Source: Gammaproteobacteria bacterium
Lineage (GTDB): Bacteria > Pseudomonadota > Gammaproteobacteria > DSM-19610
Direction: 5' to 3'
DNA: 41,348 nucleotides
Assembly: GCA_020347685.1 (NCBI GenBank)
Contig: CP070738.1
Location: 1,762,137 to 1,803,484, forward strand
The translations under genes were made by a program, and so were the position numbers. The notes beneath the pieces were generated by a model. That model was not told the DNA's origin. It saw nothing but the letters and a program-made list of their open reading frames with translations, and searched no databases. Position 1 is the first letter of the stretch, and each line of letters begins with the position of its first letter. Shown here one piece after another: positions 25,190 to 32,226 of the stretch.

Positions 25190-25725
25190 GGGTGTTTGAT
25201 GATTTCTCCGCGGTGCAGCGGAAAACCGTTGCCCCTGTTCTTGTCGCTGTAATAACGCTGCAGCGTTTCTTTCACCACCGGAAAAGCCAGTTGTTCCCAC
25301 GGAATATCCAGCTCCGTGAACAGCCCGCATTCCAGGCTTTCCGGACCCGGCGTGTAGCTGCCGTCGACGAGGCTGCCCCGAAACAGCATATAGACCTGGT
25401 TTATGTGCGGAATACTGAACAGGGTGTAAAGATTGGTAATTTCCACCCGCGCGCGGGCTTCCTCCCAGGTCTCGCGCATTGCTGCCTGTTCGGTGGTCTC
25501 GCCGTTTTCCATGAACCCGGCCGGCAGCGTCCATAGCCCGTAGCGCGGTTCGATGGCGCGCTTGCACAGCAGGATGCGCCCCTGCCACTCAGGGATACAG
25601 CCCGCTACGATTTTCGGATTCTGATAGTGGATCGTCTGACAGTCGTCGCACACAAACCGTTCGCGATCGTCGCCCTGGGGGATGCGCAAGGCCACCGGCG
25701 CTCCACAACTGCTGCAGAATTTCAC
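25174..25725 (-). CDS. Nudix hydrolase with N-terminal zinc ribbon
   Basis: A 183-aa enzyme with a zinc ribbon (CSSCG and CDDCQ, near residues 4-30), followed by a Nudix domain. The Nudix box reads GFMENGETTEQAAM then RETWEEARA, so the metal-binding Glu residues are kept but the usual Gly of the box end is Arg. The layout is like the COG1051/NudC-related group that cleaves nucleoside diphosphate derivatives such as ADP-ribose or NADH. It is too short for NudC proper (about 257 aa). I chose GTG 25725, which has AGGAG five bases upstream and gives the family's KFCSSCG start; a TTG at 25749 is possible. A second Nudix gene lies upstream. Confidence 0.88.
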   Translation of the reverse strand: MKFCSSCGAPVALRIPQGDDRERFVCDDCQTIHYQNPKIVAGCIPEWQGRILLCKRAIEPRYGLWTLPAGFMENGETTEQAAMRETWEEARARVEITNLYTLFSIPHINQVYMLFRGSLVDGSYTPGPESLECGLFTELDIPWEQLAFPVVKETLQRYYSDKNRGNGFPLHRGEIIKHPARPV

Positions 25726-25820
25726 CGTCACTCCTGTCTGATGAGGCAACCAATACTACCACAGGGCCGTTGCTGTTCAGTCAGACACAGCATGGCGGGA
25801 AACGAAGCCCCGGTGCAGGG

Positions 25821-26354
25821 CTACGCCAGCAACGGAGCGGTGCGCAACAGGCCAATGAGCGTCTTACCGTCCTCAATTTCACCATTCTGTGCCTTTTCCA
25901 GTGCCTGGCGGTAGTCGAGCCAGTGAACCTCGATAACTTCGTGGGCGTGCTGGTCGGCAGGGACCGGAGTGAGTGTGCGGGCCAGATAAAGGTGGATGCG
26001 TTCGTCACAGAAACCCGGCGTGCTGAGAAAACTGCCCAGTGAACGCCAGTCGTGAGCGGCGAGTCCGGCTTCCTCCTGGAGTTCTCGTTGCGCGGTCTGC
26101 TGCGGTGATTCGGGACGGTCTATTTTCCCGGCCGGCAGTTCCCACAGCCAGCCGCCGGCCGCGTGGCGGTACTGACGTAACAGGCACACCCGGTTGTGGT
26201 TATCGATGGCAACGACGGCGGCACCGCCCGGGTGCCGCACCACTTCCAGCTGCAGTGTTTGGCGGTTGGGTAGCGTGACCGTCTCGAGGCCCAGGTCAAC
26301 GACCTCGCCCCTATACAGTGTCGTGCGGTCTTTCAGCGCGGACTTATCGGTCAT
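25821..26354 (-). CDS. nudF: ADP-ribose pyrophosphatase-like Nudix hydrolase
   Basis: A 177-aa Nudix hydrolase resembling NudF/ADP-ribose pyrophosphatase, which splits ADP-ribose to AMP and ribose-5-phosphate. The N-terminal swap region (TLYRGEVVDLGLETVTLPN) and the core LLRQYRHAAGGWLWELPAGKID are typical. The Nudix box reads GKIDRPESPQQTA then QRELQEEAGL with all catalytic Glu in place, and STPGFCDERIHLYLAR matches the substrate loop of ADPR-type enzymes. The start overlaps the end of the upstream RibD-C gene by 11 bp, so these are translated from one message. Another nucleoside diphosphate-sugar substrate is possible. Confidence 0.9.
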   Translation of the reverse strand: MTDKSALKDRTTLYRGEVVDLGLETVTLPNRQTLQLEVVRHPGGAAVVAIDNHNRVCLLRQYRHAAGGWLWELPAGKIDRPESPQQTAQRELQEEAGLAAHDWRSLGSFLSTPGFCDERIHLYLARTLTPVPADQHAHEVIEVHWLDYRQALEKAQNGEIEDGKTLIGLLRTAPLLA

Positions 26355-27174
26355 AGATTGCCAGGGTCTGGCCCGCCCCCTGAGGCGCGTGCGGATCGAA
26401 ATACATGGCCCGCAGAGGCATGCAGAAAGCCGGCTCTAGGGGCGCGCCCCACACAAAGGTGTCGAATCGGGTACCGCCCAGCAGGCAATGCGCGGTTGTG
26501 TGATAGAGCCGATCCAGAGCGTTTCCCTGGATCAGGGTATGCAGAACCGCCGGCCCGGCGATAGCGTAAACCCGCCGGTAACCGAGCTCGGCCAGCGTCG
26601 CGCGCAGCACGCTCGCATCGACGTGTCCGTTCTGTCCGCAGGTGATCGCCTGCGCATGGGAGGAATCCACCAGGTGCCGCAGTCTCTCCGTATCGGCCAT
26701 CGCACCCGTGATAAGGTATAGGGTTCTGTCCTCGTATAGCCGGATCGATTCGACCGGTATGTCGAGGCTGGCGCTGAACACCGCGATATCCGGCTGTGGC
26801 GACAGGCCCTGGCGGATGCGCCATTCTCGCAGGTCATCGAACTCCGGCCCGGATCCCACCGGCAGCTCGGCCTGGGCCTCCTGCTCGGCCGCCTGGCGGA
26901 AATAACGGGCGCTGGTGATCAGCAGGTCGGCCTGGGCGGCCAGTTCCTGGAACAGTCGCCAGTCGCGCGGGTTGGCGATCGCCTCCGGTACCTGATGGCT
27001 GTTGCGGTCGGGTCCGGGGACAGCAATACGTCCGTCCAGGCTGGAAATGAAGTTGCTGTAGATGAAAGGGATTTGCGTGCGTCGCGGATGCTCCAGCACC
27101 TGTCCCATATACAGGCCCTGCAGCGCATGTTTGTTCCCTGAATCGGGATAGAGTTCCAGAACGTCTTGGTCCAT
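26344..27174 (-). CDS. RibD C-terminal (DHFR-fold) reductase-like protein
   Basis: A 276-aa protein with the pyrimidine-reductase domain of RibD in the middle and C-terminal part: FIYSNFISSLDGRIAV near residue 37, LLITSARYFRQ, then YAIAGPAVLHTLIQGNALDRLYHT. RibD's deaminase half is absent. Stand-alone members are annotated as dihydrofolate reductase family or riboflavin-type reductases, with NADPH as the expected donor; the substrate is unknown. It is the first gene of a three-gene set with two Nudix hydrolases, suggesting handling of modified nucleotides or flavin precursors. A terminator separates it from iscU upstream. Confidence 0.85.
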   Translation of the reverse strand: MDQDVLELYPDSGNKHALQGLYMGQVLEHPRRTQIPFIYSNFISSLDGRIAVPGPDRNSHQVPEAIANPRDWRLFQELAAQADLLITSARYFRQAAEQEAQAELPVGSGPEFDDLREWRIRQGLSPQPDIAVFSASLDIPVESIRLYEDRTLYLITGAMADTERLRHLVDSSHAQAITCGQNGHVDASVLRATLAELGYRRVYAIAGPAVLHTLIQGNALDRLYHTTAHCLLGGTRFDTFVWGAPLEPAFCMPLRAMYFDPHAPQGAGQTLAIYDR

Positions 27175-27204
27175 GGAGGAATCCTGAGCGGTTGCGCCCG
27201 GCAG

Positions 27205-27238
27205 AAAAAAGGCCGCGGTGTTTGCACGGCGGCCTTAT
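27205..27238 (-). terminator. Intrinsic terminator after iscU
   Basis: AAGGCCGC (27209-27216) pairs with GCGGCCTT (27229-27236) around a 12-base loop, and on the minus strand the stem runs into six U. It lies about 30 bp after the iscU stop and should end the iscR-iscU message before the RibD-C gene. Confidence 0.8.
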
Positions 27239-27266
27239 TCTCACCGGAACCCGTCGCTGTTATCAG

Positions 27267-27662
27267 CTAGGCCACTTCCTCGCGCTGGTTCTTCTCTTTG
27301 AAGTCTGAGATTGCCGCCTTGATGGCATCTTCGGCCAGTACCGAACAGTGCACCTTGACCGGCGGCAAGGCCAGCTCTTCCGCAATCTGGCTGTTCTTGA
27401 TCTGGCTGGCTTCTTCCAGGCTCTTGCCCTTGACCCATTCGGTCAACAGGGAGCTGGACGCAATTGCCGAGCCGCAGCCGTAAGTCTTGAAGCGAGCGTC
27501 CTCGATAATGCCATTATCGTTGACCTTTATCTGCAGCTTCATTACGTCACCACACGCGGGCGCGCCCACCATGCCTGTGCCCACACTGGTGTCGCTCTTG
27601 TCGAACGAGCCCACGTTGCGGGGGTTCTCGTAATGATCCAGAACCTTGTCACTGTATGCCAT
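27267..27662 (-). CDS. iscU: Iron-sulfur cluster scaffold IscU
   Basis: A 131-aa protein, the normal length for IscU, on which [2Fe-2S] and [4Fe-4S] clusters are built before transfer to target proteins. All functional residues are present: Cys37 and Asp39 in APACGDVMKL, Cys63 in YGCGSAIASSS, the HscA-binding LPPVK loop and Cys106 in VHCSVLAEDAIKAAI. It should therefore work as a scaffold. It lies 38 bp after iscR with no iscS in between and is followed by a terminator, so the cysteine desulfurase, IscA, HscBA and ferredoxin must be encoded elsewhere or be replaced. Confidence 0.97.
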   Translation of the reverse strand: MAYSDKVLDHYENPRNVGSFDKSDTSVGTGMVGAPACGDVMKLQIKVNDNGIIEDARFKTYGCGSAIASSSLLTEWVKGKSLEEASQIKNSQIAEELALPPVKVHCSVLAEDAIKAAISDFKEKNQREEVA

Positions 27663-27700
27663 CTAACTAACTCCCGTAGTCGTCGCAAGCACGGCCGGCT

Positions 27701-28156
27701 TCATGCCGCCGACTGTTGAAATCCCGAGCCGAAGCGGACGCCGCCCTGCTCGTCTTCCCCCGCCTCGCTGTTCTGGGCTACAGCCTCGGCCAGAGTCAAT
27801 CCGTCGAGGTAGTCGTAAATGCGTGCGCTCAGCTTGTTCCACATGATAACGCTCTGTGGCCATTCCTCGCCCGGTATACGCTCGCGGCGTGCGGGCATCG
27901 CATCATCGACCGCACTGAGTATTTCAGCGATCGTGATTTCGGATGCCGGTCGGCGTAGGCAATACCCGCCACCCGGGCCGCGCATTCCCGTAACCAGGCC
28001 ATGGTTACGCAGACGTGCGAACAATTGCTCGAGGTAAGATACCGAAATGGACTGTTCCACCGAGATGTCTGCCAGCGTCACCGGACCTTTGCTGTCCCGT
28101 AATGCCAGTTCCATCATCGCCGTAATCGCGTGACGACCTTTCGTTGATAATTTCAT
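27701..28156 (-). CDS. iscR: IscR-like Rrf2 regulator lacking the [2Fe-2S] cysteines
   Basis: A 151-aa Rrf2-family regulator at the iscR position. The winged helix is almost IscR-identical: KGRHAITAMMELAL, then SVSYLEQLFARLR (including Glu43, the residue that lets E. coli IscR discriminate its two site classes) and MRGPGGGYCL. The region that in IscR holds the ligands Cys92, Cys98, Cys104 and His107 reads MPARRERIPGEEW followed by PQSVIMWNKL and has no Cys or His; the only Cys in the protein is Cys66. It should not bind the usual cluster. I chose ATG 28156 (MKLSTKG), with GAGG seven bases upstream. A type 1-like IscR box covers its promoter. Confidence 0.9.
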   Translation of the reverse strand: MKLSTKGRHAITAMMELALRDSKGPVTLADISVEQSISVSYLEQLFARLRNHGLVTGMRGPGGGYCLRRPASEITIAEILSAVDDAMPARRERIPGEEWPQSVIMWNKLSARIYDYLDGLTLAEAVAQNSEAGEDEQGGVRFGSGFQQSAA

Positions 28157-28222
28157 GATTCGCCTCATTTGCTTTCAGGCGCAACACTCAAGATGCGCGT
28201 CTCCGTTTCCAGAACGATTACA

Positions 28223-28256
28223 ATGATAATAATACTTGAGTCTTTTAGTCAAGAAT
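28223..28256 (-). promoter_or_regulatory. iscR promoter with type 1-like IscR operator
   Basis: On the minus strand TTGACT (28252-28247) and TATCAT (28228-28223) with an 18-base spacer form a sigma-70 promoter. Overlapping the -35 is a 25-bp near-palindrome (28232-28256) with half-sites ATACTTGAGTC and TAGTCAAGAAT. It fits the IscR type 1 consensus at about 22 of 25 positions by my count. In E. coli such a site is used by holo-IscR to repress its own operon. Confidence 0.72.
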
Positions 28257-28354
28257 AAATCGTGCTGGACAGGGAGCCGCCGCCGGCGGGAGCCGCCGAC
28301 GTTCGTAATCCCATGGTGAAGCCGGGTTATTTAACCCCAGTGGGTGGCGTCGAG

Positions 28355-29737
28355 TCAAGCCGCCAAGCGGCGCGCGATGTCGTCAAAAATAGTCATATTT
28401 TCAGCGATTTGTGTCGCTGCATCGAGTACAAGCTGTTGGTCCAGCTCGAGCATTTGGAGCGCGAAGGCGGGTAATCCAAGGGTGTCCGCCTCTCCGATTC
28501 CGTGCAGCGCCAGGGCGCGGTTGGCAATTAACACCAGTTGCGGATACACCGCGTGTTGGTCCCAGTATCCCTCGTCATGATGGTATCTGACGGCGGTGAC
28601 CAGCTCCGCGGGCAGGCCCCAGGCCTCCATGAGCCAGGCGCCGATCTGATCGTGGGTCACGCCGAGCACCTGGCGTTCCAGTTCGCAACTCGGCATCTCC
28701 GGGTTTGCTTCGGCGAAGCGGTTGAGCAGGAAGAATTCCGCCTCAAACGTGTGACCCAGGACCAGCCTGCCGAGGTTCTGCAACAGGCCAGCCAGGTACG
28801 CGGTGCCACGCGGCGGTCGCTGGGCGCGCGGCAGGTATTGAGAAAGCACCTCGACCAGCCGCGCACAACAGACCGAATGCTGCCAGAAGGCGTCCATGCC
28901 GAACGGGCCGTCCTTAGGGACGCGTAACGCCTTGCCAATGGAAAAACCGAGCGCAAGGTTCATTACGTAATCGAATCCCAGCACTCGCGCGATGGCCGTC
29001 TGCAGATTGTTTATCTTGCCTGCGTACCCGTACAGCGATGAGTTGGCATAGCGCAGCACCTGTGCGGACAGGGCGGGGTCCTGCTCGATGATCTGTGCCA
29101 GCTGACGGGCGTTGGCGCGCGGGTCAGCCGCCAACTGGAGAATCTGGGCGGCCGTCGCAGGCAGCGCGGGTAATTCGTGGAATTCTTCAACGTCGCGTTT
29201 GACCCGCGCCGGGGTAAACTGCTCGACCGCCTCGGACAGACTCTGCTCATCGCCACTCAAGGTTGCCGCAGGGCGCGAAAACGGGACGCTCAGGACGCTG
29301 CCACCCAGAAGACTGCGGAACTGGAAGTAGGGCATCTGAACCAGCGAGGTGTGGGTTCCCGGTTCGAAGGTCACCAGATCCATCCCCTCCAGCGCGGCGT
29401 CCAGCACCACGTCCAGATTGTAGGCCGGCGCCAGGGGTGGATAGGAGCCTGGCTCGCAGTCACTGAAAACGGAGTTGAGGCGATTGCCGGGAACCAGTTC
29501 CAGGTCGCGGTGGAGCTGACGGCACAGCGTATCGAAATCGATCACGTGGTCGGCGGGCAGTACGGCCATCAGCAGGCCCCTCCCGTCCACCAGGATCACA
29601 GCCCGGACCAGTTGGCCAAGCGCCAGATCGCATGCCTCGGCGGCTTGCGTCAGGGTGGTGGTTTTGCGGTGCGGCAAGACCTGGTAGTGTGCATGCTCGC
29701 GTTCGAGCAGGTCGCGGATACTGGCCGGTATTCCCAT
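28355..29737 (-). CDS. YbaK/deacylase-like domain fused to HDOD domain
   Basis: A 460-aa cytoplasmic protein with two modules. Residues 1-150 form a YbaK/aminoacyl-tRNA deacylase-like domain (SIRDLLEREHAHYQVLPHRK, LVRAVILVDGRGLLMAVLPADH, TSLVQMPYFQFRSLLGG). From about residue 185 there is an HDOD domain: FHELPALPATAAQILQLA, IIEQDPALSAQVLRYANSS, YLAGLLQNLGRLVLGHTF, and a late VRYHHDEGYWD. HDOD proteins are non-enzymatic relatives of HD phosphodiesterases and act in signalling. The fusion is a known but uncharacterised gammaproteobacterial type. I chose ATG 29737 (MGIPASIRD), with GGGGAA upstream. It is divergent from rsd. Confidence 0.88.
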   Translation of the reverse strand: MGIPASIRDLLEREHAHYQVLPHRKTTTLTQAAEACDLALGQLVRAVILVDGRGLLMAVLPADHVIDFDTLCRQLHRDLELVPGNRLNSVFSDCEPGSYPPLAPAYNLDVVLDAALEGMDLVTFEPGTHTSLVQMPYFQFRSLLGGSVLSVPFSRPAATLSGDEQSLSEAVEQFTPARVKRDVEEFHELPALPATAAQILQLAADPRANARQLAQIIEQDPALSAQVLRYANSSLYGYAGKINNLQTAIARVLGFDYVMNLALGFSIGKALRVPKDGPFGMDAFWQHSVCCARLVEVLSQYLPRAQRPPRGTAYLAGLLQNLGRLVLGHTFEAEFFLLNRFAEANPEMPSCELERQVLGVTHDQIGAWLMEAWGLPAELVTAVRYHHDEGYWDQHAVYPQLVLIANRALALHGIGEADTLGLPAFALQMLELDQQLVLDAATQIAENMTIFDDIARRLAA

Positions 29738-29941
29738 CCTTAGGTTCCCCAATCTGTGGTTGATCTGGTTCAGCGACAGCAAGATCTGCACCACCATTGA
29801 AAAAATTATAGAATTCAGTATCCTGACAGCGCCTGGTGAATGCGCGGGGCAAACAGCGACAAAGGATCGACGCCTGAAGCCCGGGGTAGCGGGAACAGTT
29901 TGTTACAATTTTCTGACGAAAAGATCACGCGGAGTGACTTC

Positions 29942-30409
29942 ATGGTAAGCGATTTCAGCGCCGGCAAGGATCGGCGAAGCCGGTCACGAGAGAAGCTGGC
30001 CACCCTGGTACAGACACGAAAAGAAACGCTCTCGCTTTTCACCGAGCTGGCGAACCAGCGACCTTTCGAAGCCGACGAAATCACCAGCGAGGCACTGCAG
30101 GAATTTTGTCAGGCCCTGATCGACTACGCGGCGAGTGCGCATTTTCAGCTGTACCGTTTTATCTCCGACCGGATCGAGCGCAGAACACCGGTGCTGGAGG
30201 TGGCCGACAAGGTGTATCCCAAGATCGTCCGCACCACAGACCTGATTCTGCGCTTCAATGACAAGTACGAAGCCGTCGACCTGATCAACGGCAATAACGA
30301 AATTCTCACCCTGCTGGATTCCGACCTGTCCCAGCTGGGCGAAACGCTGGCGGAACGCATTCAGCTCGAGGATCAGGTCATCGGCGCCATGACAGGCCAA
30401 ACCCACTGA
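29942..30409 (+). CDS. rsd: Anti-sigma factor Rsd/AlgQ
   Basis: A 155-aa protein of the Rsd/AlgQ family, which binds the housekeeping sigma-70 factor in stationary phase and frees core RNA polymerase for alternative sigma factors. The all-helical chain has the family segments SREKLATLVQTRKETLSLF, ELANQRPFEADEITSEALQEF, CQALIDYAASAHFQLYRF and VADKVYPKIVRTTDLILRFND. I chose ATG 29942, with GGAG seven bases upstream, over an in-frame start at 29840 that would add 34 non-family residues. It is divergent from the YbaK-HDOD gene. Confidence 0.92.
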   Translation: MVSDFSAGKDRRSRSREKLATLVQTRKETLSLFTELANQRPFEADEITSEALQEFCQALIDYAASAHFQLYRFISDRIERRTPVLEVADKVYPKIVRTTDLILRFNDKYEAVDLINGNNEILTLLDSDLSQLGETLAERIQLEDQVIGAMTGQTH

Positions 30410-30418
30410 GCATCCGCC

Positions 30419-30455
30419 GGCGGCGCCTGGGGTGAAGCCCCACGAGCTGGCCGCC
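30419..30455. terminator. Two-tier hairpin between convergent rsd and methyltransferase genes
   Basis: Outer arms GGCGGC (30419-30424) and GCCGCC (30450-30455) enclose inner arms TGGGG and CCCCA (30428-30442). It lies 10 bp after the rsd stop. There is no T-run, so it is a weak terminator candidate serving either strand. Confidence 0.35.
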
Positions 30456-30461
30456 GTAGCC

Positions 30462-31115
30462 TCAGCCTTTGTCCGCCATGTCCAGAATATCCTGTGCCTG
30501 GCGGGCGGAAAGATAGCGCCAGGGTAACGGGATGAGTCCAGGAACCCGCCTGCGGTACTCGCGGTATTGCTCCCCGTAGCGTGCAATCAGGTCGTTTTCT
30601 TCCCGGCGCGAACCGATCGCGATGTAGAGCGTGAGCATTACCGCGGTTACCAGCAGCGCGGCATTCATTTCCCGCGTCCAGAGAATCACCAGCCCAAAGA
30701 AATACCAGGGGTGTCGCACCAGTCGGTGCGCCCAGGACAGGCGCAGCGGTGCAGGCCGGTCCGGATCTGATGCTGCCTGGCGGAGTTGCCGCACACCGAG
30801 AAATTCCCCACTGTCGTAGATTTTCATGCTCCACAGGAACCCGGCTACGGCGGCAAGTGCCGCCGCATCGGCGATCCAGCCCGCGACCCGCGGCCACTGC
30901 CACAATGCGGCGCCGGAGTAGCTGAACAGCAGCCACAGGGGCGGCACCAGGAGCAGCCCGGCGACCAGGTTAAACAGCAGGCGATAAGCCCGGTAGCGTT
31001 GCGGGAAGCGTCTCCTGAACCAGGCCTTGCTGGCGGGGCAGGCCAGACCGGAATGGATCAGGCCATACAGTGCCCAGCCGGTGGCAAGCAACACAAGGTG
31101 GGTGGCGGTTGTCAT
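30462..31115 (-). CDS. ICMT/MddA-like integral-membrane methyltransferase
   Basis: A 217-aa protein with about five membrane helices. The C-terminal half carries the signature of isoprenylcysteine carboxyl methyltransferase / phospholipid methyltransferase-like enzymes: HRLVRHPWYFFGLVILW, then IAIGSRREENDLIARYGEQY and YRRRVPGLIPLPW, where RHP and the EE pair bind S-adenosylmethionine. The closest characterised bacterial type in pattern is MddA, which methylates methanethiol to dimethylsulfide. Other NnrU-like relatives have no known substrate, so the specific activity is open. It is a single gene between convergent rsd and divergent mazG. Confidence 0.83.
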   Translation of the reverse strand: MTTATHLVLLATGWALYGLIHSGLACPASKAWFRRRFPQRYRAYRLLFNLVAGLLLVPPLWLLFSYSGAALWQWPRVAGWIADAAALAAVAGFLWSMKIYDSGEFLGVRQLRQAASDPDRPAPLRLSWAHRLVRHPWYFFGLVILWTREMNAALLVTAVMLTLYIAIGSRREENDLIARYGEQYREYRRRVPGLIPLPWRYLSARQAQDILDMADKG

Positions 31116-31356
31116 GGCCCAAGTCTAGCCTCCTGAGGCTGCTGCTACATGCCTGCTTCCGAATATAAACAGATGCACGATAGACTCACGACCTTGCCAG
31201 CAGCACCGGGCGTGAGCAAATGCTCGCCATCCCGCTCGCGGGCTTGCACCAGCGCGTACCGGTGGTGCTCGGTTCGCGCGAGGCGACCTGTTAGCGCGAA
31301 GGTGACGGTGGAGGTGACTGAAAGGTTGCCTGAACCGCGATCGGCTCGTCGCGGCG

Positions 31357-31388
31357 GCCGGACAGGGTGTATGCTCTGTCCGGCTTTT
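31357..31388 (+). terminator. Intrinsic-terminator-like hairpin just before mazG
   Basis: GCCGGACAG (31357-31365) and CTGTCCGGC (31376-31384) pair perfectly over 9 bp around a 10-base loop, followed by TTTTGG. It ends 22 bp before the GTG I assign as the mazG start. It may end an upstream transcript or attenuate mazG. The remaining spacer from 31116 shows no gene. Confidence 0.5.
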
Positions 31389-31410
31389 GGCTGCTCGCGA
31401 GACTGAAACA

Positions 31411-32226
31411 GTGAACTTTACACGTCCCGAATCTGATGCCGGAGCGATCGGCGAGTTGCTGGCGATCATGGCGCGCTTGCGTAATCCCGAACAGGGTTGC
31501 CCCTGGGATCTGGAGCAGGACTTCGCCAGCATCGCCCCCTACACCCTGGAAGAGGCCTACGAGGTCGCCGACGCGATTCAGCGCGGTGACGTCGAGGATC
31601 TGTGCGAGGAACTCGGCGATCTGCTGTTTCAGGTGGTGTTTCACGCGCAGCTGGCTGCTGAGCAGGGCCTGTTCCGGTTCGCCGACGTGGTCGCGGCCAT
31701 CAACCGCAAAATGGTGCGGCGTCACCCGCATGTCTTCGGTGACGAAGCGGTTGCCGATGCCAGGGCGCAGAGCGAGGCTTGGGAGAAACACAAGGCGAGC
31801 GAACGCGCAAGCAAGGGCATTGCGGGCGACAGCGCGCTGGCCGGGGTGCCGGTCAGCCTGCCGGCCCTGGTGCGTGCGCAGAAAATTCAGCGGCGCGCGG
31901 CGCGGGTGGGCTTCGATTGGCCACGCATGGAAGACGTGGTCGACAAGCTCGATGAGGAACTGTCCGAGCTCAAGGACGCGCTGCGCGCGCGTGAGTCAGG
32001 CGAGCGCCTGCAGGAGGAACTGGGTGATCTGCTGTTTACCTGCGTGAATCTGGCCCGCTTTCTGGATGCCGATGCGGAAAGCCTGGTGCGCGACGCCAAC
32101 CACAAGTTCGAAGTGCGGTTTCGCGTTGTCGAAGCGCTGGCGCAGGAGCGCCGGCGCGAGCTGCGCAACTGCAGTCTGGAAGAACTGGAAAGTTTCTGGC
32201 AGCAGGCCAAGCGGCAGGGCGGTTAG
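31411..32226 (+). CDS. mazG: Nucleoside triphosphate pyrophosphohydrolase MazG
   Basis: MazG hydrolyses NTPs and dNTPs to monophosphates plus pyrophosphate, cleaning the nucleotide pool and modulating the stringent response. The 271-aa chain has the two tandem MazG repeats of the E. coli type: the first with CPWDLEQDFASIAPYTLEE, AYEVADAI and EELGDLLFQVVFHAQ, the second with RAARVGFDWPRMEDVVDKL, EELSELKDAL and EELGDLLFTCVNLAR. The Glu and Asp metal ligands are present. I chose GTG 31411; an in-frame TTG at 31387 sits inside the T-tail of a hairpin and is less likely. The stop overlaps the convergent neighbour by 4 bp. Confidence 0.95.
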   Translation: MNFTRPESDAGAIGELLAIMARLRNPEQGCPWDLEQDFASIAPYTLEEAYEVADAIQRGDVEDLCEELGDLLFQVVFHAQLAAEQGLFRFADVVAAINRKMVRRHPHVFGDEAVADARAQSEAWEKHKASERASKGIAGDSALAGVPVSLPALVRAQKIQRRAARVGFDWPRMEDVVDKLDEELSELKDALRARESGERLQEELGDLLFTCVNLARFLDADAESLVRDANHKFEVRFRVVEALAQERRRELRNCSLEELESFWQQAKRQGG

